NCBI RefSeq assembly: GCF_000020605.1
Contig: NC_012781.1
Coordinates: 2,481,501 to 2,545,500 of the forward strand
Source of the DNA: Agathobacter rectalis ATCC 33656
GTDB lineage: Bacteria; Bacillota; Clostridia; Lachnospirales; Lachnospiraceae
Length of the DNA: 64,000 nucleotides
Direction: 5' to 3'
A program made the position numbers and the translations under genes. The notes beneath the pieces were generated by a model that was not told the origin of the DNA, did no database searches, and was given only the letters and a program-made list of their open reading frames with translations. Positions 36,544 through 47,013 of the stretch are shown piece by piece; position 1 is the first letter of the stretch; the number at the start of each line of letters is the position of its first letter.

Positions 36544-36841
36544 TTTTATTTCATCCTTTCATATAATATCATCTGTATTATAGCACACCAGTACTAATAA
36601 TAATACAAAAAGCTACAAATTCACCTCATAATTAGTAAATTTGCAGCTTTAATTCAAAATTTTATTTTGGATTGTCGTTCAAATAATTCTTCGCAGCTTT
36701 CATGAAACTTATTGTAATAAGCACAATTACTATATAAGTAGGTAATAATCCGCATCTGTTCATTACCTACTTACTATTCATTTGCTTACTGGCCGGTCAG
36801 CAATGGCTGTTTAACCTAGATATCTATTTTTATAAAATCAT
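36544..36841. other. Intergenic region between lysozyme and acyltransferase genes
   Basis: 298 bases without a supported gene. It contains the acyltransferase terminator (36609-36650) and presumably the lysozyme promoter close to 36560-36600, where the DNA is very AT-rich; no clear pair of boxes could be fixed. Confidence 0.4.
36609..36650 (-). terminator. Intrinsic terminator after the acyltransferase gene
   Basis: Minus strand AAAGCTGCAAATT pairs with AATTTGTAGCTTT (one G-T pair) around a 15-nt loop and is followed by TTTTTG. It lies about 190 bp after the stop codon of 36842-37903. Confidence 0.65.
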
Positions 36842-37903
36842 TTACTCTCTACACTTTGATTTGTCCAAGAAGCTACTTACCAATTTTTTGTTTAATAAAT
36901 ATGTTAATATTTTTTCATTAATTTTAAATATAACCGCTATCATCGAAGAAATAACAAATACATTCACAACTACAAATATAAAAAATAGAATTCCTTTACT
37001 CATACATAGCGTGTCCTTAAATTTCCATAAAAAACTTATGCTAAAATCCATAACTGCCGGATGGCACAAATATATTAAATACGTCAACATTGAAACTTGA
37101 TGTATCATATTGTTAATTTTTTTATTTATCTTTTGCATCAAATCATTAAGTTTTATAAATAAAACAAACACCCCCACAACTTGTATTATCATTAACGGTC
37201 CATAATCAAAAATATTATTCATCAAGACAGACATTGGGTTATGTTTTTCTATTATAATCGAAAAAGCAAATGCAATTATGCCCATAATAATTGTATGGTT
37301 ATAATATTTCTTATACTCCGCTCTTAATGTTAAAGCTCCTATAATATAATAAATTCCCCATGAAGTCCAATGGCATTCTCCAATCAAAACTTTCATATAT
37401 ATTTTTAACACTAAACAGATAAACAGAATTGTTGCTAAACAGAAATGTTGTTTAAATGTTATTTTTTTTAATAACACTTTTAAAAACGGGAGCCACAAGA
37501 CCAAACCAATTAATGAATACATATACCACATGTGGTAAAATTGACTAGAAGTGAATGTAGCTAAAAATCCATACGGAATATTTTTTACCACAGATATTAT
37601 AGAATATATTTTATCATTCGTATATTCATAATAGAAAATAGAAAATATCAAAAAGTATATTCCTAAAGATAATACTTTATTTAAGTAGTATCTTTTCAAA
37701 TTCTTTATATATTCCACTGAATTTTCTAATGCAATTGATGATAACAGAAAAAACAATGGTAAACCTAGCCTAACAAGATGATTTACACTTATATACATTA
37801 TCCCATGTGTATTTTCTGATACTAAATAAATATTATGGATACCAATTACCATAATGCACGCCATGATTCTCAAATAATCTAAAGAATAAATAATTTTTTT
37901 CAT
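36842..37903 (-). CDS. Acyltransferase-3 family membrane protein
   Basis: A 353-residue protein with about 10 membrane helices. It begins YSLDYLRIMACIMVIGIHN, the family start with Arg and His in helix 1, followed by LVRLGLPLFFLLSSIALEN. It is expected to acetylate or succinylate a surface sugar. It stands alone between the lysozyme gene and the IS66 remnant. GGAAAG precedes the ATG. A related gene (same family, modest similarity) lies just beyond the IS66 block at 41538-42575. Confidence 0.87.
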   Translation of the reverse strand: MKKIIYSLDYLRIMACIMVIGIHNIYLVSENTHGIMYISVNHLVRLGLPLFFLLSSIALENSVEYIKNLKRYYLNKVLSLGIYFLIFSIFYYEYTNDKIYSIISVVKNIPYGFLATFTSSQFYHMWYMYSLIGLVLWLPFLKVLLKKITFKQHFCLATILFICLVLKIYMKVLIGECHWTSWGIYYIIGALTLRAEYKKYYNHTIIMGIIAFAFSIIIEKHNPMSVLMNNIFDYGPLMIIQVVGVFVLFIKLNDLMQKINKKINNMIHQVSMLTYLIYLCHPAVMDFSISFLWKFKDTLCMSKGILFFIFVVVNVFVISSMIAVIFKINEKILTYLLNKKLVSSFLDKSKCRE

Positions 37904-38126
37904 CCTATATCTTTCCTATTCTGTCAAGCCTAAATCTATTGATTTTACTGACTTTGACGATATTTATTTACCTCAAAACAAGAGCTAGAAGTGATGGATA
38001 TCGTAGTATCTTGTACTGAATAGCTGATTAATGGATACACTTCTTAAGTAAGCGCTCAATATTCCAACGCTAGATTTTAATTAACGCTTGCATCATCTTT
38101 GCTATATGAAAGCGTTTTACTACATT

Positions 38127-39349
38127 TTAGTTTTTGCAAAGATTTTGAACTTCTTCGCCCAACGGAGTCAACTCCTCAAGCTGTTCATTTAACATGTCTT
38201 CACTTGGACGATGCTCCAAAAGATATGTCATCAACGTATCTTTCCATTTTTGGGCATACTTCACCGCTGTCTCGAAACGGCTTTCCTTACGTGGCTTCTG
38301 CTCGTCAAGCCAATTCCAGAACGCATCAAGTATTGGTTTTTCTTTTTCAAGACGATAGGCTTTTCTCTGCTCAAATGTGTGCTTCTTGTTCTGTGATCTG
38401 CGCTCATACTCAAAAAGCTTTGAACAGAACTGGACTCCCTGTACTGCCGGATTGCTGTAATCATACAGCTTTCCTTTTGGAACCGCATCAATGAAGTATC
38501 TTCCTGTATGCGCCCAGCAGGAGCAGTGCCTGATACCAGGGAGATTATTATAGCCCTGATAACCATCCGTTTCCAGGTATCCGTCCGAAAAACAATCAAG
38601 GAAATCAACTGCATTGTATCTTGCCTTTGTTTCCGTGTAGTGGTAAAGGACGATAGGTGGCAGTCCATCTTCAGCAGAGCGAAACAGCCACATGAAAGAA
38701 TCTGTTTCGGGATTTCTTTCCGGCTCCTTCAGTACCTGTATCCGTGTCTCATCTGCCATCAGATATTTCCTGTGAAGCAGCTGCCTATGAAGATAATCAC
38801 ACATCGGTTTGAACTAATTATCCGCACAATATATGATCCAGTTGGCAAGTGTTGCCCTGGTAAAATCCACCCCAAGCTGATGCCAGTCCTGTTCCTGACG
38901 GTACAGTGGCATTGCATTTGCGAACTTCTGATACATTACCCATGCAACAGCTGATCCTGAAGCATAGCTGTTTGGTATAAGTGCCTCCGGGACAACAGCC
39001 TTTACAAACTTTATATTTTCTTCAATTGCATCTGCTGTAGAGCATGCAGGACAAACTCTTTGCCTATAGGTTCAAGGGCAACACCACACTCATCACAGAC
39101 TCTCTTATTTTCAGGAAGTGAAATAATCTCATCACAAAATGGAACGCCTTTAAAAAGTTCCTCAAGAGTACGTTTTTTCTTACATGTATGCTCGGGAACC
39201 TTAATAGCAGGTGCCTTAAGATCAACATCAGCTTCGTGATCCTTCTTTAATGACTGGATCAGTTCCGTCTAGGCTGCAATGGTTGTATTCAGTTGGCTGA
39301 TAAGATCCTTCTGCTCAAGAAGTTTTGAGTCCTTTGCACTTACTGCCAT
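38127..39349 (-). pseudogene. IS66 transposase tnpC, broken
   Basis: Remains of the large IS66 transposase. The ATG at 39349 opens a coiled N-terminus (MAVSAKDSKLLEQKDLISQL), which meets a TAG near 39270. A second lesion near 39058 fuses GKEFV out of frame to RVCPACSTADA: about 25 residues of the zinc region are deleted. A third lesion, a TAG replacing Trp, is near 38812. The 225 residues after it remain open (MADETRIQVLKEPE..., YNNLPGIRHCSCWAH, YERRSQ) with the DDE core. The gene cannot give a full protein. Confidence 0.9.
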
Positions 39350-39419
39350 GTGATTTTCTGCTCCTTTTTCGATACTCTTATTATACCACAAAGAGCATTA
39401 AAAAAGAAGCAGAAAAGGT

Positions 39420-39434
39420 GCCTGGATTAATATC
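39420..39434 (+). repeat. Left 15-bp direct repeat flanking IS30
   Basis: GCCTGGATTAATATC, identical to 41133-41147. The right copy lies within the IS66 tnpA coding sequence, the left one at the far side of the inserted element. Confidence 0.8.
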
Positions 39435-39450
39435 CCAAAAATGAAATTTT

Positions 39451-39482
39451 AAATTCCACCACCACATTTGGTGGTGGAATTT
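39451..39482. repeat. Perfect hairpin in the IS30 left end
   Basis: AAATTCCACCACCA pairs with TGGTGGTGGAATTT around CATT. It lies between the terminal repeat and the transposase start. It may block read-through transcription into the transposase from outside, a known protective device of insertion sequences. Confidence 0.6.
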
Positions 39483-39567
39483 ACTCCCGCACAGTAAAGG
39501 TTTACTCTTTCATATAAAAATGGTAAGGTTATCTTTCTTTCTGACAGCAGTAGAAAGAAGGATATCC

Positions 39568-40881
39568 ATGAGTAAATATATTCCAGGAAACCAGAAGCAC
39601 CTTTCCCTTGAAGACCGTATCTATATCGAAAACGAACTGAACAAGGGAGAAACCTTTAAGAACATTGCCCGCTTTCTTTGCAAGGATCCAACAACCATTT
39701 CCAAAGAAGTAAGGGCTCACCGTCTATCCGACTGGTATCACAAAGGTACTTTCTATAATGCCCATAACTTTTGTATTCATCGCTTCCATTGCCGGAAAAC
39801 CAATGTCTGCGGAAAAATCATTCTCTGCGATGTAAAATGCACTTCCTGCCCCACCTGTAATCAAACTTGCAAGGATTTTGTGAAGGAACAGTGCAAAAGA
39901 CTGGATAAGGCGCCCTATGTCTGTAATGGCTGCACAAAAAAGATAAATCATTGCACCATCGCCCAGAAATACAGATACGATGCACGTTTTGCTGATAGAA
40001 AATACCGTGAAAAGCTTTCCGGTTCCAGAGCCGGTATAAACATGACAAAACATGAATTACGCAAAAAGGATGGCATTGTTTCTCCTTTAATCGAGCAGGG
40101 ACAATCTCCATATCAAATCATTACCAATCATCCAGAACTGGATATGTCAGTCCGTTCCTTGTACACCTATCTGGATCAAGGTCTGTTTACAGCCAGAAAC
40201 ATTGATTTAAAACGTAAGCCCGGCTTCAAGCCACGAAAGTGCCATAAAACACAGATTACAAACAGAACCGTCTTCGAGAAAAGGTTATTCAGTGATTTTA
40301 GTGAGCTGCGGTTATCCTCTTTTGTAGAAATGGATACGGTACACTCATCCAGAGAATCCAACAAGACGTTACTGACCTTTTTCTTCACTAAGGAAAAGCT
40401 GTTCCTTGCCTTTCTCCTGAATCGTTGTACTAAAGGCGCTGTCCGGCTTATTTTTGACCGTTTAGAAAAACGTATGGGCACCTATGAGTTCTTATCTGTC
40501 TTTGAATATATCTTGACAGACAGAGGTTCAGAATTCGGAGATCCTGTCGCTCTTGAAACAGGACTGGATGAAATTCAGCGTACCAGCATCTACTATTGTG
40601 ATCCCATGCGTAGCGGACAAAAAGGAGGTCTTGAGCAGGCTCACACCATGCTTCGCATGGTGCTTCCCAAAGGAACTAGTTTTGAATTTTTGACACAATG
40701 GGATGTGAATCTAATCGTGAATCACATCAACTCCACTCCAAGGGAAAGTCTTAATGGAAGCACGCCTTATGACGCCGCATTAGAGACACTCGGAAAAGAA
40801 ACCCTAAACGCATTTCAGCTTAAGCGCATTGACCCTGATTTGGTCAATCTAACGCCTAAGCTGATTCGCTTCAACCATTAA
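39568..40881 (+). CDS. IS30-family transposase
   Basis: A 437-residue DDE transposase. An N-terminal helix-turn-helix (HLSLEDRIYIENELNKGETFKNIARFLCKDPTTISKEVRAHR) is followed by a cysteine-rich insert (CDVKCTSCPTCNQTC...CNGC), then the second HTH (LIEQGQSPYQIITNHPEL) and the rve core with VEMDTVHSS, LTDRGSEFGDP and the E in GLEQAHTMLR. The length is on the long side for the family. The gene is intact. The ATG at 39568 has AAGGAT ahead; the longer reading begins outside. Confidence 0.92.
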   Translation: MSKYIPGNQKHLSLEDRIYIENELNKGETFKNIARFLCKDPTTISKEVRAHRLSDWYHKGTFYNAHNFCIHRFHCRKTNVCGKIILCDVKCTSCPTCNQTCKDFVKEQCKRLDKAPYVCNGCTKKINHCTIAQKYRYDARFADRKYREKLSGSRAGINMTKHELRKKDGIVSPLIEQGQSPYQIITNHPELDMSVRSLYTYLDQGLFTARNIDLKRKPGFKPRKCHKTQITNRTVFEKRLFSDFSELRLSSFVEMDTVHSSRESNKTLLTFFFTKEKLFLAFLLNRCTKGAVRLIFDRLEKRMGTYEFLSVFEYILTDRGSEFGDPVALETGLDEIQRTSIYYCDPMRSGQKGGLEQAHTMLRMVLPKGTSFEFLTQWDVNLIVNHINSTPRESLNGSTPYDAALETLGKETLNAFQLKRIDPDLVNLTPKLIRFNH

Positions 40882-41132
40882 CAACCACTTAGAAATCTGC
40901 TGTCGGACTGGAAATTAAACTTTCACATTTTCCTCACATGACCGGTGGAATTTAGTCTCGCACACTACCTTCCAGTGGTCCGTTTGTCATACCATCAAAT
41001 CAGTTTTTTCCAAGAAGTTACTCCTATTATAACAGAAATAAGCGTTTTGAGCTTATAAAACTCTTAGAAAATCAAGAACTTTTAAATGAGTGTGGAATTT
41101 ACTTCTGCACTGGAATTTACTTTTTCAAGTTA

Positions 41133-41147
41133 GCCTGGATTAATATC
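41133..41147 (+). repeat. Right 15-bp direct repeat flanking IS30
   Basis: GCCTGGATTAATATC, the second copy, within the tnpA fragment (codes for DINPG on the minus strand). Confidence 0.8.
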
Positions 41148-41243
41148 ATTGTTTAAACACCACTGATAATCAGACAGTCCGTTTTTGCGGCATTCCATGA
41201 TCAGGCGGTATTGTTCTTCGACAGGTACTCTTGGTGCTCTCAT
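41133..41243 (-). pseudogene. IS66 tnpA, 5' fragment
   Basis: 37 codons of the small IS66 protein TnpA (MRAPRVPVEEQYRLIMECRK..., then CLNNDINPG), with a ribosome binding site (AGGTG) before the ATG. The frame is cut by IS30; beyond it only a few more codons (GTF) survive before the deletion that removed tnpB. Confidence 0.85.
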
Positions 41244-41348
41244 AGTTTGTCACCTCATAATAATTAGAGTAAAATGCTAGCATTTCCTGATACTTATTAT
41301 GAGTTGATAATTAATTTGTTGCAATCCGTTGAATTATTTTGCGCTTAC

Positions 41349-41537
41349 GTTAATGCTTACGTTAATATAGAATGATCTATATTATTATATCTGTGTTTAC
41401 CATTTCTTCCAACACCAAAAATATTAGCTATAAAATTTATATATCCAACAATACTAAATTTAATAAATTGAGTAATTATTTTCTTTACATTCATCTGCTT
41501 ATCCTCGAATTTGTAATTAAATAATTTGTCATTTATT
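41349..41537. other. Spacer between the IS66 end and an acyltransferase gene
   Basis: About 190 bases of AT-rich DNA without a gene, carrying a short direct repeat ACGTTAA next to the IS66 end. No terminator could be recognised for the acyltransferase gene. Confidence 0.35.
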
Positions 41538-42575
41538 TTACATTATATATTTTTTTATATATGGTATTTTGTTTAATATTATTGATAAAATCAACCCTAT
41601 CGAAAAAACCAAAATTGTTATAACTGGTACTGAAATCAAAGCGTTAAATGTCATTGTATTTATTTCCATCTGTTCTTTTAATATTTTTATCAAAAGAACA
41701 TGAACCAAATATATTCCAAAACATCTTTGTGCTATGTAACTGATGCCTTTATTTATGTTATCATTTTTAAATTTTCTATATTTAAAAAACACAAATATCG
41801 CAATACTTTCCAGCATAACATTTATCATAAAATTATTATAATAGTTGCTACAATATTGTTGATTTTTTAATGCTACAAAAGAATCCATTACAATAGTAAA
41901 TATAAAGCCTAAACACCCTAAAATATAAATTATTTTTCTCTGTTTTTTGTTAAATTCAATTTTACTTAAATAAAATCCCAACACAAAATAAGCAGAATAT
42001 CCGAATGCTATGTTCAACTCCTTTATATTTTTTTCAATAATTTCAAGGCAATTCAAAATTGTACTATTCGTGCAAAAATCACGAATGATAGTTATCAATT
42101 CAGGGATACAACCAACAAAAATAAAAGACATAAATAAAAAATATCTCAATGTATACATATTTTCAACCACTTTTTTAAGGATTGGAATCATCATGTATAA
42201 TCCAATAATCATAAAGATAAACCATAAATGATATGGGGCTGAAATAAAATTAATTAAGCGTCCTTGCTGTTCATCATACCTAAATAATGCATAAATTGCT
42301 GACCATACTACCAAAGACACTGCCATTCGGAAAATATATTTTGTATATATTACTTTTAAAGACAACTCCTTTTTTAAAAACAGTGCCCCACTAATCATTA
42401 CAAAAACAGGAACACCCCATCTGACTATACTGTCATATAAATTAAATACTTGCCAATTATATCCATTAACATCACTTACGTACCAATTTTGAGCGGACAT
42501 ATGCAACATTATCACCGCCAACGTTGCCATAACTCTCAGATAATCAAAATATATAGTTCGCTTTTGTTTATCCAT
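41538..42575 (-). CDS. Acyltransferase-3 family membrane protein
   Basis: A 345-residue multi-helix protein. It starts YFDYLRVMATLAVIMLHMSAQ with the family His, and VPVFVMISGALFLKKE follows. About 10 membrane helices and no extracellular enzyme domain. It lies between two IS66 remnants, so it may have been captured or moved by recombination between them. GGAG lies 11 nt before the ATG. The substrate is unknown; a surface glycan is expected from context. Confidence 0.87.
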   Translation of the reverse strand: MDKQKRTIYFDYLRVMATLAVIMLHMSAQNWYVSDVNGYNWQVFNLYDSIVRWGVPVFVMISGALFLKKELSLKVIYTKYIFRMAVSLVVWSAIYALFRYDEQQGRLINFISAPYHLWFIFMIIGLYMMIPILKKVVENMYTLRYFLFMSFIFVGCIPELITIIRDFCTNSTILNCLEIIEKNIKELNIAFGYSAYFVLGFYLSKIEFNKKQRKIIYILGCLGFIFTIVMDSFVALKNQQYCSNYYNNFMINVMLESIAIFVFFKYRKFKNDNINKGISYIAQRCFGIYLVHVLLIKILKEQMEINTMTFNALISVPVITILVFSIGLILSIILNKIPYIKKYIM

Positions 42576-42730
42576 TCTGAAAATTATCTCCTCTATAATA
42601 AAAATCCATTATCTGATATCAATATTTTTTCTAAAATTAATGATATTATCTGTATAATCGGATACATCTCCCTTAAATACACTTGATGTTCCTGCATCAA
42701 AAATGCTTGCGCCTAATTTTCTTAATATTT

Positions 42731-43251
42731 TTCCATTTTTGGGCATACTTCACCGCTGTCTCGAAACGCCTTCCCTTATGTGGCTTCTGCTCGTCAAGCC
42801 AATTCCAGAACGTATCAAGTATCGGTTTTTCTTTTTCAAGACGATAGGCTTTTCTCTGCTCAAATGTGTGCTTCTTGTTCTGTGATCTGCGCTCATACTC
42901 AAAAAGCTTTGAACAGAACTGGACTCCCTATACTGCCAGATTGCTGTAATCATACTGCTTTCCTTTTGACACCGCATCAATGAAGTATCTTCTTGTATGA
43001 GCCCAGCAGGAGCAGCGCCTGATACTAGGGAGATTATTATAACCCTGATAACCATCCGTTTCCAGGTATCCGTCCGAAAAACAATCAAGGAAATCAACTG
43101 CATTGTATCTTGCCTTTGTTTCCGTGTAGTGGTAAAGGACGATAGGCGACAGTCCATCTTCACCTGAGCGGAACTGCCACATGAAAGAATCAGTTTCGAG
43201 ATTTCATTCGGGCTCCTTCAGTACCTGTATTCGTGTCTCATCTGTCATCAG
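42731..43251 (-). pseudogene. Second IS66 tnpC fragment
   Basis: About 520 bp nearly identical to 38242-38763, the middle of the other IS66 tnpC. It has its own nonsense codons: TGA in the EPE-NLETDSFMW stretch near 43205 and TAG after SNLAV near 42928. Both ends of the tnpC gene are missing. The 5' boundary joins directly to a copy of the lysozyme gene start, so the segment arose by recombination and not by transposition. Confidence 0.88.
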
Positions 43252-43253
43252 CT

Positions 43254-43330
43254 TAATCCCATTCCCATTATCATTCCAATGAACACTTTGCCTCTTTCAA
43301 AAATTTTGTACTCAATGTTTTTCATCTTTC
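43254..43330 (-). pseudogene. Truncated copy of the GH25 lysozyme 5' end
   Basis: Positions 43254-43316 repeat 36481-36546 with one base lost in a T-run and a few substitutions; the leader just upstream (GAAAGATGAAA) is also similar. It covers the start codon region and about 20 signal-peptide codons, now frameshifted, then breaks into the IS66 fragment. It has no function as a gene. Confidence 0.85.
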
Positions 43331-43352
43331 CCAGTTTCTATTCATCGACATA

Positions 43353-43772
43353 TTATAAAGGCTCCTTTATAAAAACTGTAGTCTTTTTTTTAGAAAATCC
43401 AAGATTTTGATAAAATACATGTGCATTTTTTCTAGAATTAGCACTTGTCAATTCAACTGTACTGCACCCCATATCCTTTGCAGTTGAAATCAACCTCTCT
43501 ATCAAAGCTCGCCCTATACCGTGCTGTCTGTATTTTTCATCCACTGCAACATAAGAAATATATCCATATTTATATGTTCTAACATAATCCCTTTTAATCT
43601 CAAGAAACGCACAGCCAACAACCGTATTGTCTATTAGAGTGAGAAAAATCATTTTGTCATGACATAGATAATTATTTTCTAAATCTTCCTTACTAATCTT
43701 TGAATCATATGTATCTCTTAGCAACGTATACAATCCTACATACAAATCAGATGAATATTCTATAATATTCAC
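43353..43772 (-). CDS. GNAT-family N-acetyltransferase
   Basis: A 139-residue acetyltransferase with the acetyl-CoA binding loop in VDEKYRQHGIGRALIERL (about 75-92) and the FYQNLGFSKKKT motif near the C-terminus. The start is GTG at 43772, sharing GTGA with the stop of the LicD gene; GAGGAG lies 6 nt ahead. It is the last gene of the cluster B operon. N-acetylation of an amino sugar or amino alcohol made by the operon is a fair guess; other amines are possible. Confidence 0.85.
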   Translation of the reverse strand: MNIIEYSSDLYVGLYTLLRDTYDSKISKEDLENNYLCHDKMIFLTLIDNTVVGCAFLEIKRDYVRTYKYGYISYVAVDEKYRQHGIGRALIERLISTAKDMGCSTVELTSANSRKNAHVFYQNLGFSKKKTTVFIKEPL

Positions 43773-44629
43773 ACTATCATCTCCTCATCCTGAAACTTAA
43801 TCTTGGAAAATGGTGAATGTTGCTCCCTTTTATCCTTTGGAGGCAATTCCATGTATTTACCATAAATATACTTTAGTACTTCATCATATTCCTTGGAACT
43901 ATACAATAACCTACCCTCAAATAAATATTCTGCTCTATTTGTGAACCAGCTCTTCGGCATACTATATCTTGTCTTCAATGAATTCTTCTTATATAACGTC
44001 CCTGTAGCAGGAAATGACAGACATCTAACTCTATTTGGTGTTATATTTTTACTCTTAACAGCATATTTATTTAGTCGACTAAATACCCATTCTACTGGGA
44101 TTTTTGCCAACACACTATACCACAGCTTCATGAATCCAGTCGATTGTACTCTTGCAACTTCTGACCATAATATTTTTCTGAGACAATACACTTTTCTATC
44201 CTGCACAATTTGGCCTAAAGTACTCAATGGAACATCATCCATTGGAAAAACATCCACAAAAATTCCTGTCTTGTTTTTCAAATGTTCCTGTCCTACTCTG
44301 ACATATATAGTATTAGTTCTTCTAAGCTTGCCATATCCCCATCTGTACTCCGGATCGGTATCATGATCCTGAAAATAACATATTTCAGAATTCATTTCTG
44401 ATGCATATTTCTTAAAAGTATCATAATCTTCTCTAAGCATACCTATATCAGCATCATCATCCCATGGAATATATCCCTTATGTCGAACTGCTCCAAGCAG
44501 ACTTCCTCCAAATAACACATAATTAATATTATGTTTTCTACACACCTTATCAAATTCAACTAACATATCCAATTCTGTTAATTGCATTTTTCTAAATTGT
44601 TCTGGTGTTAACTCTTTTGCTTTACTCAT
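43769..44629 (-). CDS. LicD-family phosphotransferase (copy 1)
   Basis: A 286-residue protein of the LicD/fukutin-like nucleotidyltransferase-fold family. It has the core YVLFGGSLLGAVRHKGYIPWDDDADIGM (about 35-62), with the DDDAD metal site, then GIFVDVFPMDDVP (about 125). Family members transfer phosphocholine or similar alcohol phosphates from CDP carriers to sugars. It lies 5 bp after the TagD-oxidoreductase gene and just before a GNAT. Either CDP-choline from the lic operon or the product of the TagD domain could be its donor. Confidence 0.9.
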   Translation of the reverse strand: MSKAKELTPEQFRKMQLTELDMLVEFDKVCRKHNINYVLFGGSLLGAVRHKGYIPWDDDADIGMLREDYDTFKKYASEMNSEICYFQDHDTDPEYRWGYGKLRRTNTIYVRVGQEHLKNKTGIFVDVFPMDDVPLSTLGQIVQDRKVYCLRKILWSEVARVQSTGFMKLWYSVLAKIPVEWVFSRLNKYAVKSKNITPNRVRCLSFPATGTLYKKNSLKTRYSMPKSWFTNRAEYLFEGRLLYSSKEYDEVLKYIYGKYMELPPKDKREQHSPFSKIKFQDEEMIV

Positions 44630-44634
44630 GTCTA

Positions 44635-45903
44635 TTAACTCAATTCCTTGTATTTTCTTTTGCTAAAACGTTCAATGACAGTTGCTATGTTCAAAGAGAT
44701 GTCATCTTTTAAATAATATCCTCTCTTCTTATTTTCAACTGCTCTAGCAAAAGCAACAATTTCATACCTAATCCCTTCACCATCTAGTTGATAAAAATAC
44801 TTTTTGTTCTCATTTTGATTCTCATACCTTATTTCAAAGTATTCAGTTTTCCACCATGGCGCTGGCACATAAATATATCCTTTTGTTCCCGTAATAATTA
44901 ATTCTCCCTCTGACTTAGCCGCCTTTGCTACTTTTGCAGTTGCCACCATTTTATCATACTCAAACGATATCTTTGTAAAAGCATCAAAATTTGCTTTTTT
45001 ATCAAACAGCTTTGTCACTATCTGCATATCATTATACTCTACTCCAGCCAACTGAAATATCGGCAACAACGCTGTTGGTCCCCAGGCACAAATGCTATTC
45101 TGTTCATTTTTCAAATCTGTTATTCCAGTTACTCTATTGCTGGTACAAACAGAATCAATAGAAAGAATTTCTCCAATGTGTCCACTTTTTGCCAAAACTA
45201 AAAGCCTTGAATAGGCCGTAGAATACGCTGTTTTAATTCCATCTACAAGTATTAACGAATTATTCTCTGCATATTCTATAAGCTCCTTGCATTGAATTGT
45301 GTTCATCGCAATCGGCGACTCACATATTACATGCTTTCCCTTCTCTAACGCTCTTTTAACGTCACTGTAATGTTTTTCCGGAAGGGTTGCAATATAAACC
45401 GCATCAACTCCTAAATATTCTTCATCACACTCTTTATATTCCACTCCATTGACATATGAAACTTCTTTAATAAATTTATCACACAATCCCTTATTTCCAA
45501 TTGTTCCTATAAAAATCTTACGTTTTTCTGCTCTGATTTCAGAACTTGAAACCCCCTCTGTGCGATCTAGATATACAACTTTACAATATGCATTTAGATA
45601 ATCAAACTTTCCCTTCCAGTCTGAGCCTACCGTAAAAATGTCAACTCCATATCTTTGTATATCATCAATTTTCTGACCTTCGTATTCTTCTACTATTATC
45701 TCATCCGCTAATCCCGTTGCCCTGACAGCTTCAATCCTTTCCATCAAAGACTGTTGAACATTAATCTTCCCCCTAGTCTTATCAAAATCATCTGCAGTAA
45801 CGCCGACAATCAGATAATCTCCAAGCTCTTTTGCTCTTTCAAGCAACCTGATATGTCCATAATGTAGCAAATCATATGTTCCATATGTAATCACTTTGGT
45901 CAT
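44635..45903 (-). CDS. TagD-like cytidylyltransferase fused to Gfo/Idh/MocA oxidoreductase
   Basis: A 422-residue two-domain protein. Residues 1-130 are a TagD-type cytidylyltransferase: YGTYDLLHYGHIRLLERAKE with the HxGH site, and RTEGVSSSEIR, close to the RTEGISTT signature of glycerol-3-phosphate enzymes. Residues about 130-422 are a Gfo/Idh/MocA dehydrogenase: IGTIGNKGL at the nucleotide loop, KHVICESPIA and the LVDGIKTAYS stretch. The first part would make a CDP-alcohol; the second would oxidise or reduce a related polyol or sugar. AAAGGAG precedes the ATG. The fusion with an aminotransferase next door suggests a modified CDP-polyol. Confidence 0.85.
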   Translation of the reverse strand: MTKVITYGTYDLLHYGHIRLLERAKELGDYLIVGVTADDFDKTRGKINVQQSLMERIEAVRATGLADEIIVEEYEGQKIDDIQRYGVDIFTVGSDWKGKFDYLNAYCKVVYLDRTEGVSSSEIRAEKRKIFIGTIGNKGLCDKFIKEVSYVNGVEYKECDEEYLGVDAVYIATLPEKHYSDVKRALEKGKHVICESPIAMNTIQCKELIEYAENNSLILVDGIKTAYSTAYSRLLVLAKSGHIGEILSIDSVCTSNRVTGITDLKNEQNSICAWGPTALLPIFQLAGVEYNDMQIVTKLFDKKANFDAFTKISFEYDKMVATAKVAKAAKSEGELIITGTKGYIYVPAPWWKTEYFEIRYENQNENKKYFYQLDGEGIRYEIVAFARAVENKKRGYYLKDDISLNIATVIERFSKRKYKELS

Positions 45904-45924
45904 AGAATATATCTCCTTTCGAGA

Positions 45925-47013
<1,089 letters not shown>

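Larger units (their letters stand above)
39435..41132 (+). mobile_element. IS30-family insertion sequence
   Basis: A 1698-bp segment between two copies of a 15-bp repeat. Imperfect terminal inverted repeats are seen at 39442-39458 (TGAAATTTTAAATTCCA) and 41127-41111 (TGAAAAAGTAAATTCCA), 14 of 17 matching. The left end holds a perfect 14-bp hairpin (39451-39464 / 39469-39482). The right end after the transposase (40882-41132) contains no gene but several TGGAATTTA-type motifs in direct order (near 40948, 41094 and 41111), perhaps transposase sites. Confidence 0.75.
38048..41348. mobile_element. Decayed IS66-family element interrupted by an IS30
   Basis: The ends are imperfect inverted repeats starting GTAAGCGC: 38048-38069 on the plus strand and 41348 downward on the minus strand, agreeing at about 18 of 22 bases. 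Inside, reading on the minus strand, are the start of tnpA, the IS30 insertion, a large deletion that removed the rest of tnpA and tnpB, and a broken tnpC. The 8-bp flanks (CTTCTTAA and GTTAATGC) do not match, so the original target duplication is gone or recombination has exchanged a side. Confidence 0.75.

Noticed and set aside
38508-38954. 148-codon plus-strand open frame in IS66
   Set aside because: Antisense to the tnpC remnant, whose protein similarity is on the minus strand.
43353-43372. TTATAAAGG/CCTTTATAA palindrome at the end of the GNAT gene, considered as terminator
   Set aside because: The loop is only 2 nt and no T-run follows; it includes the stop codon and is probably chance.
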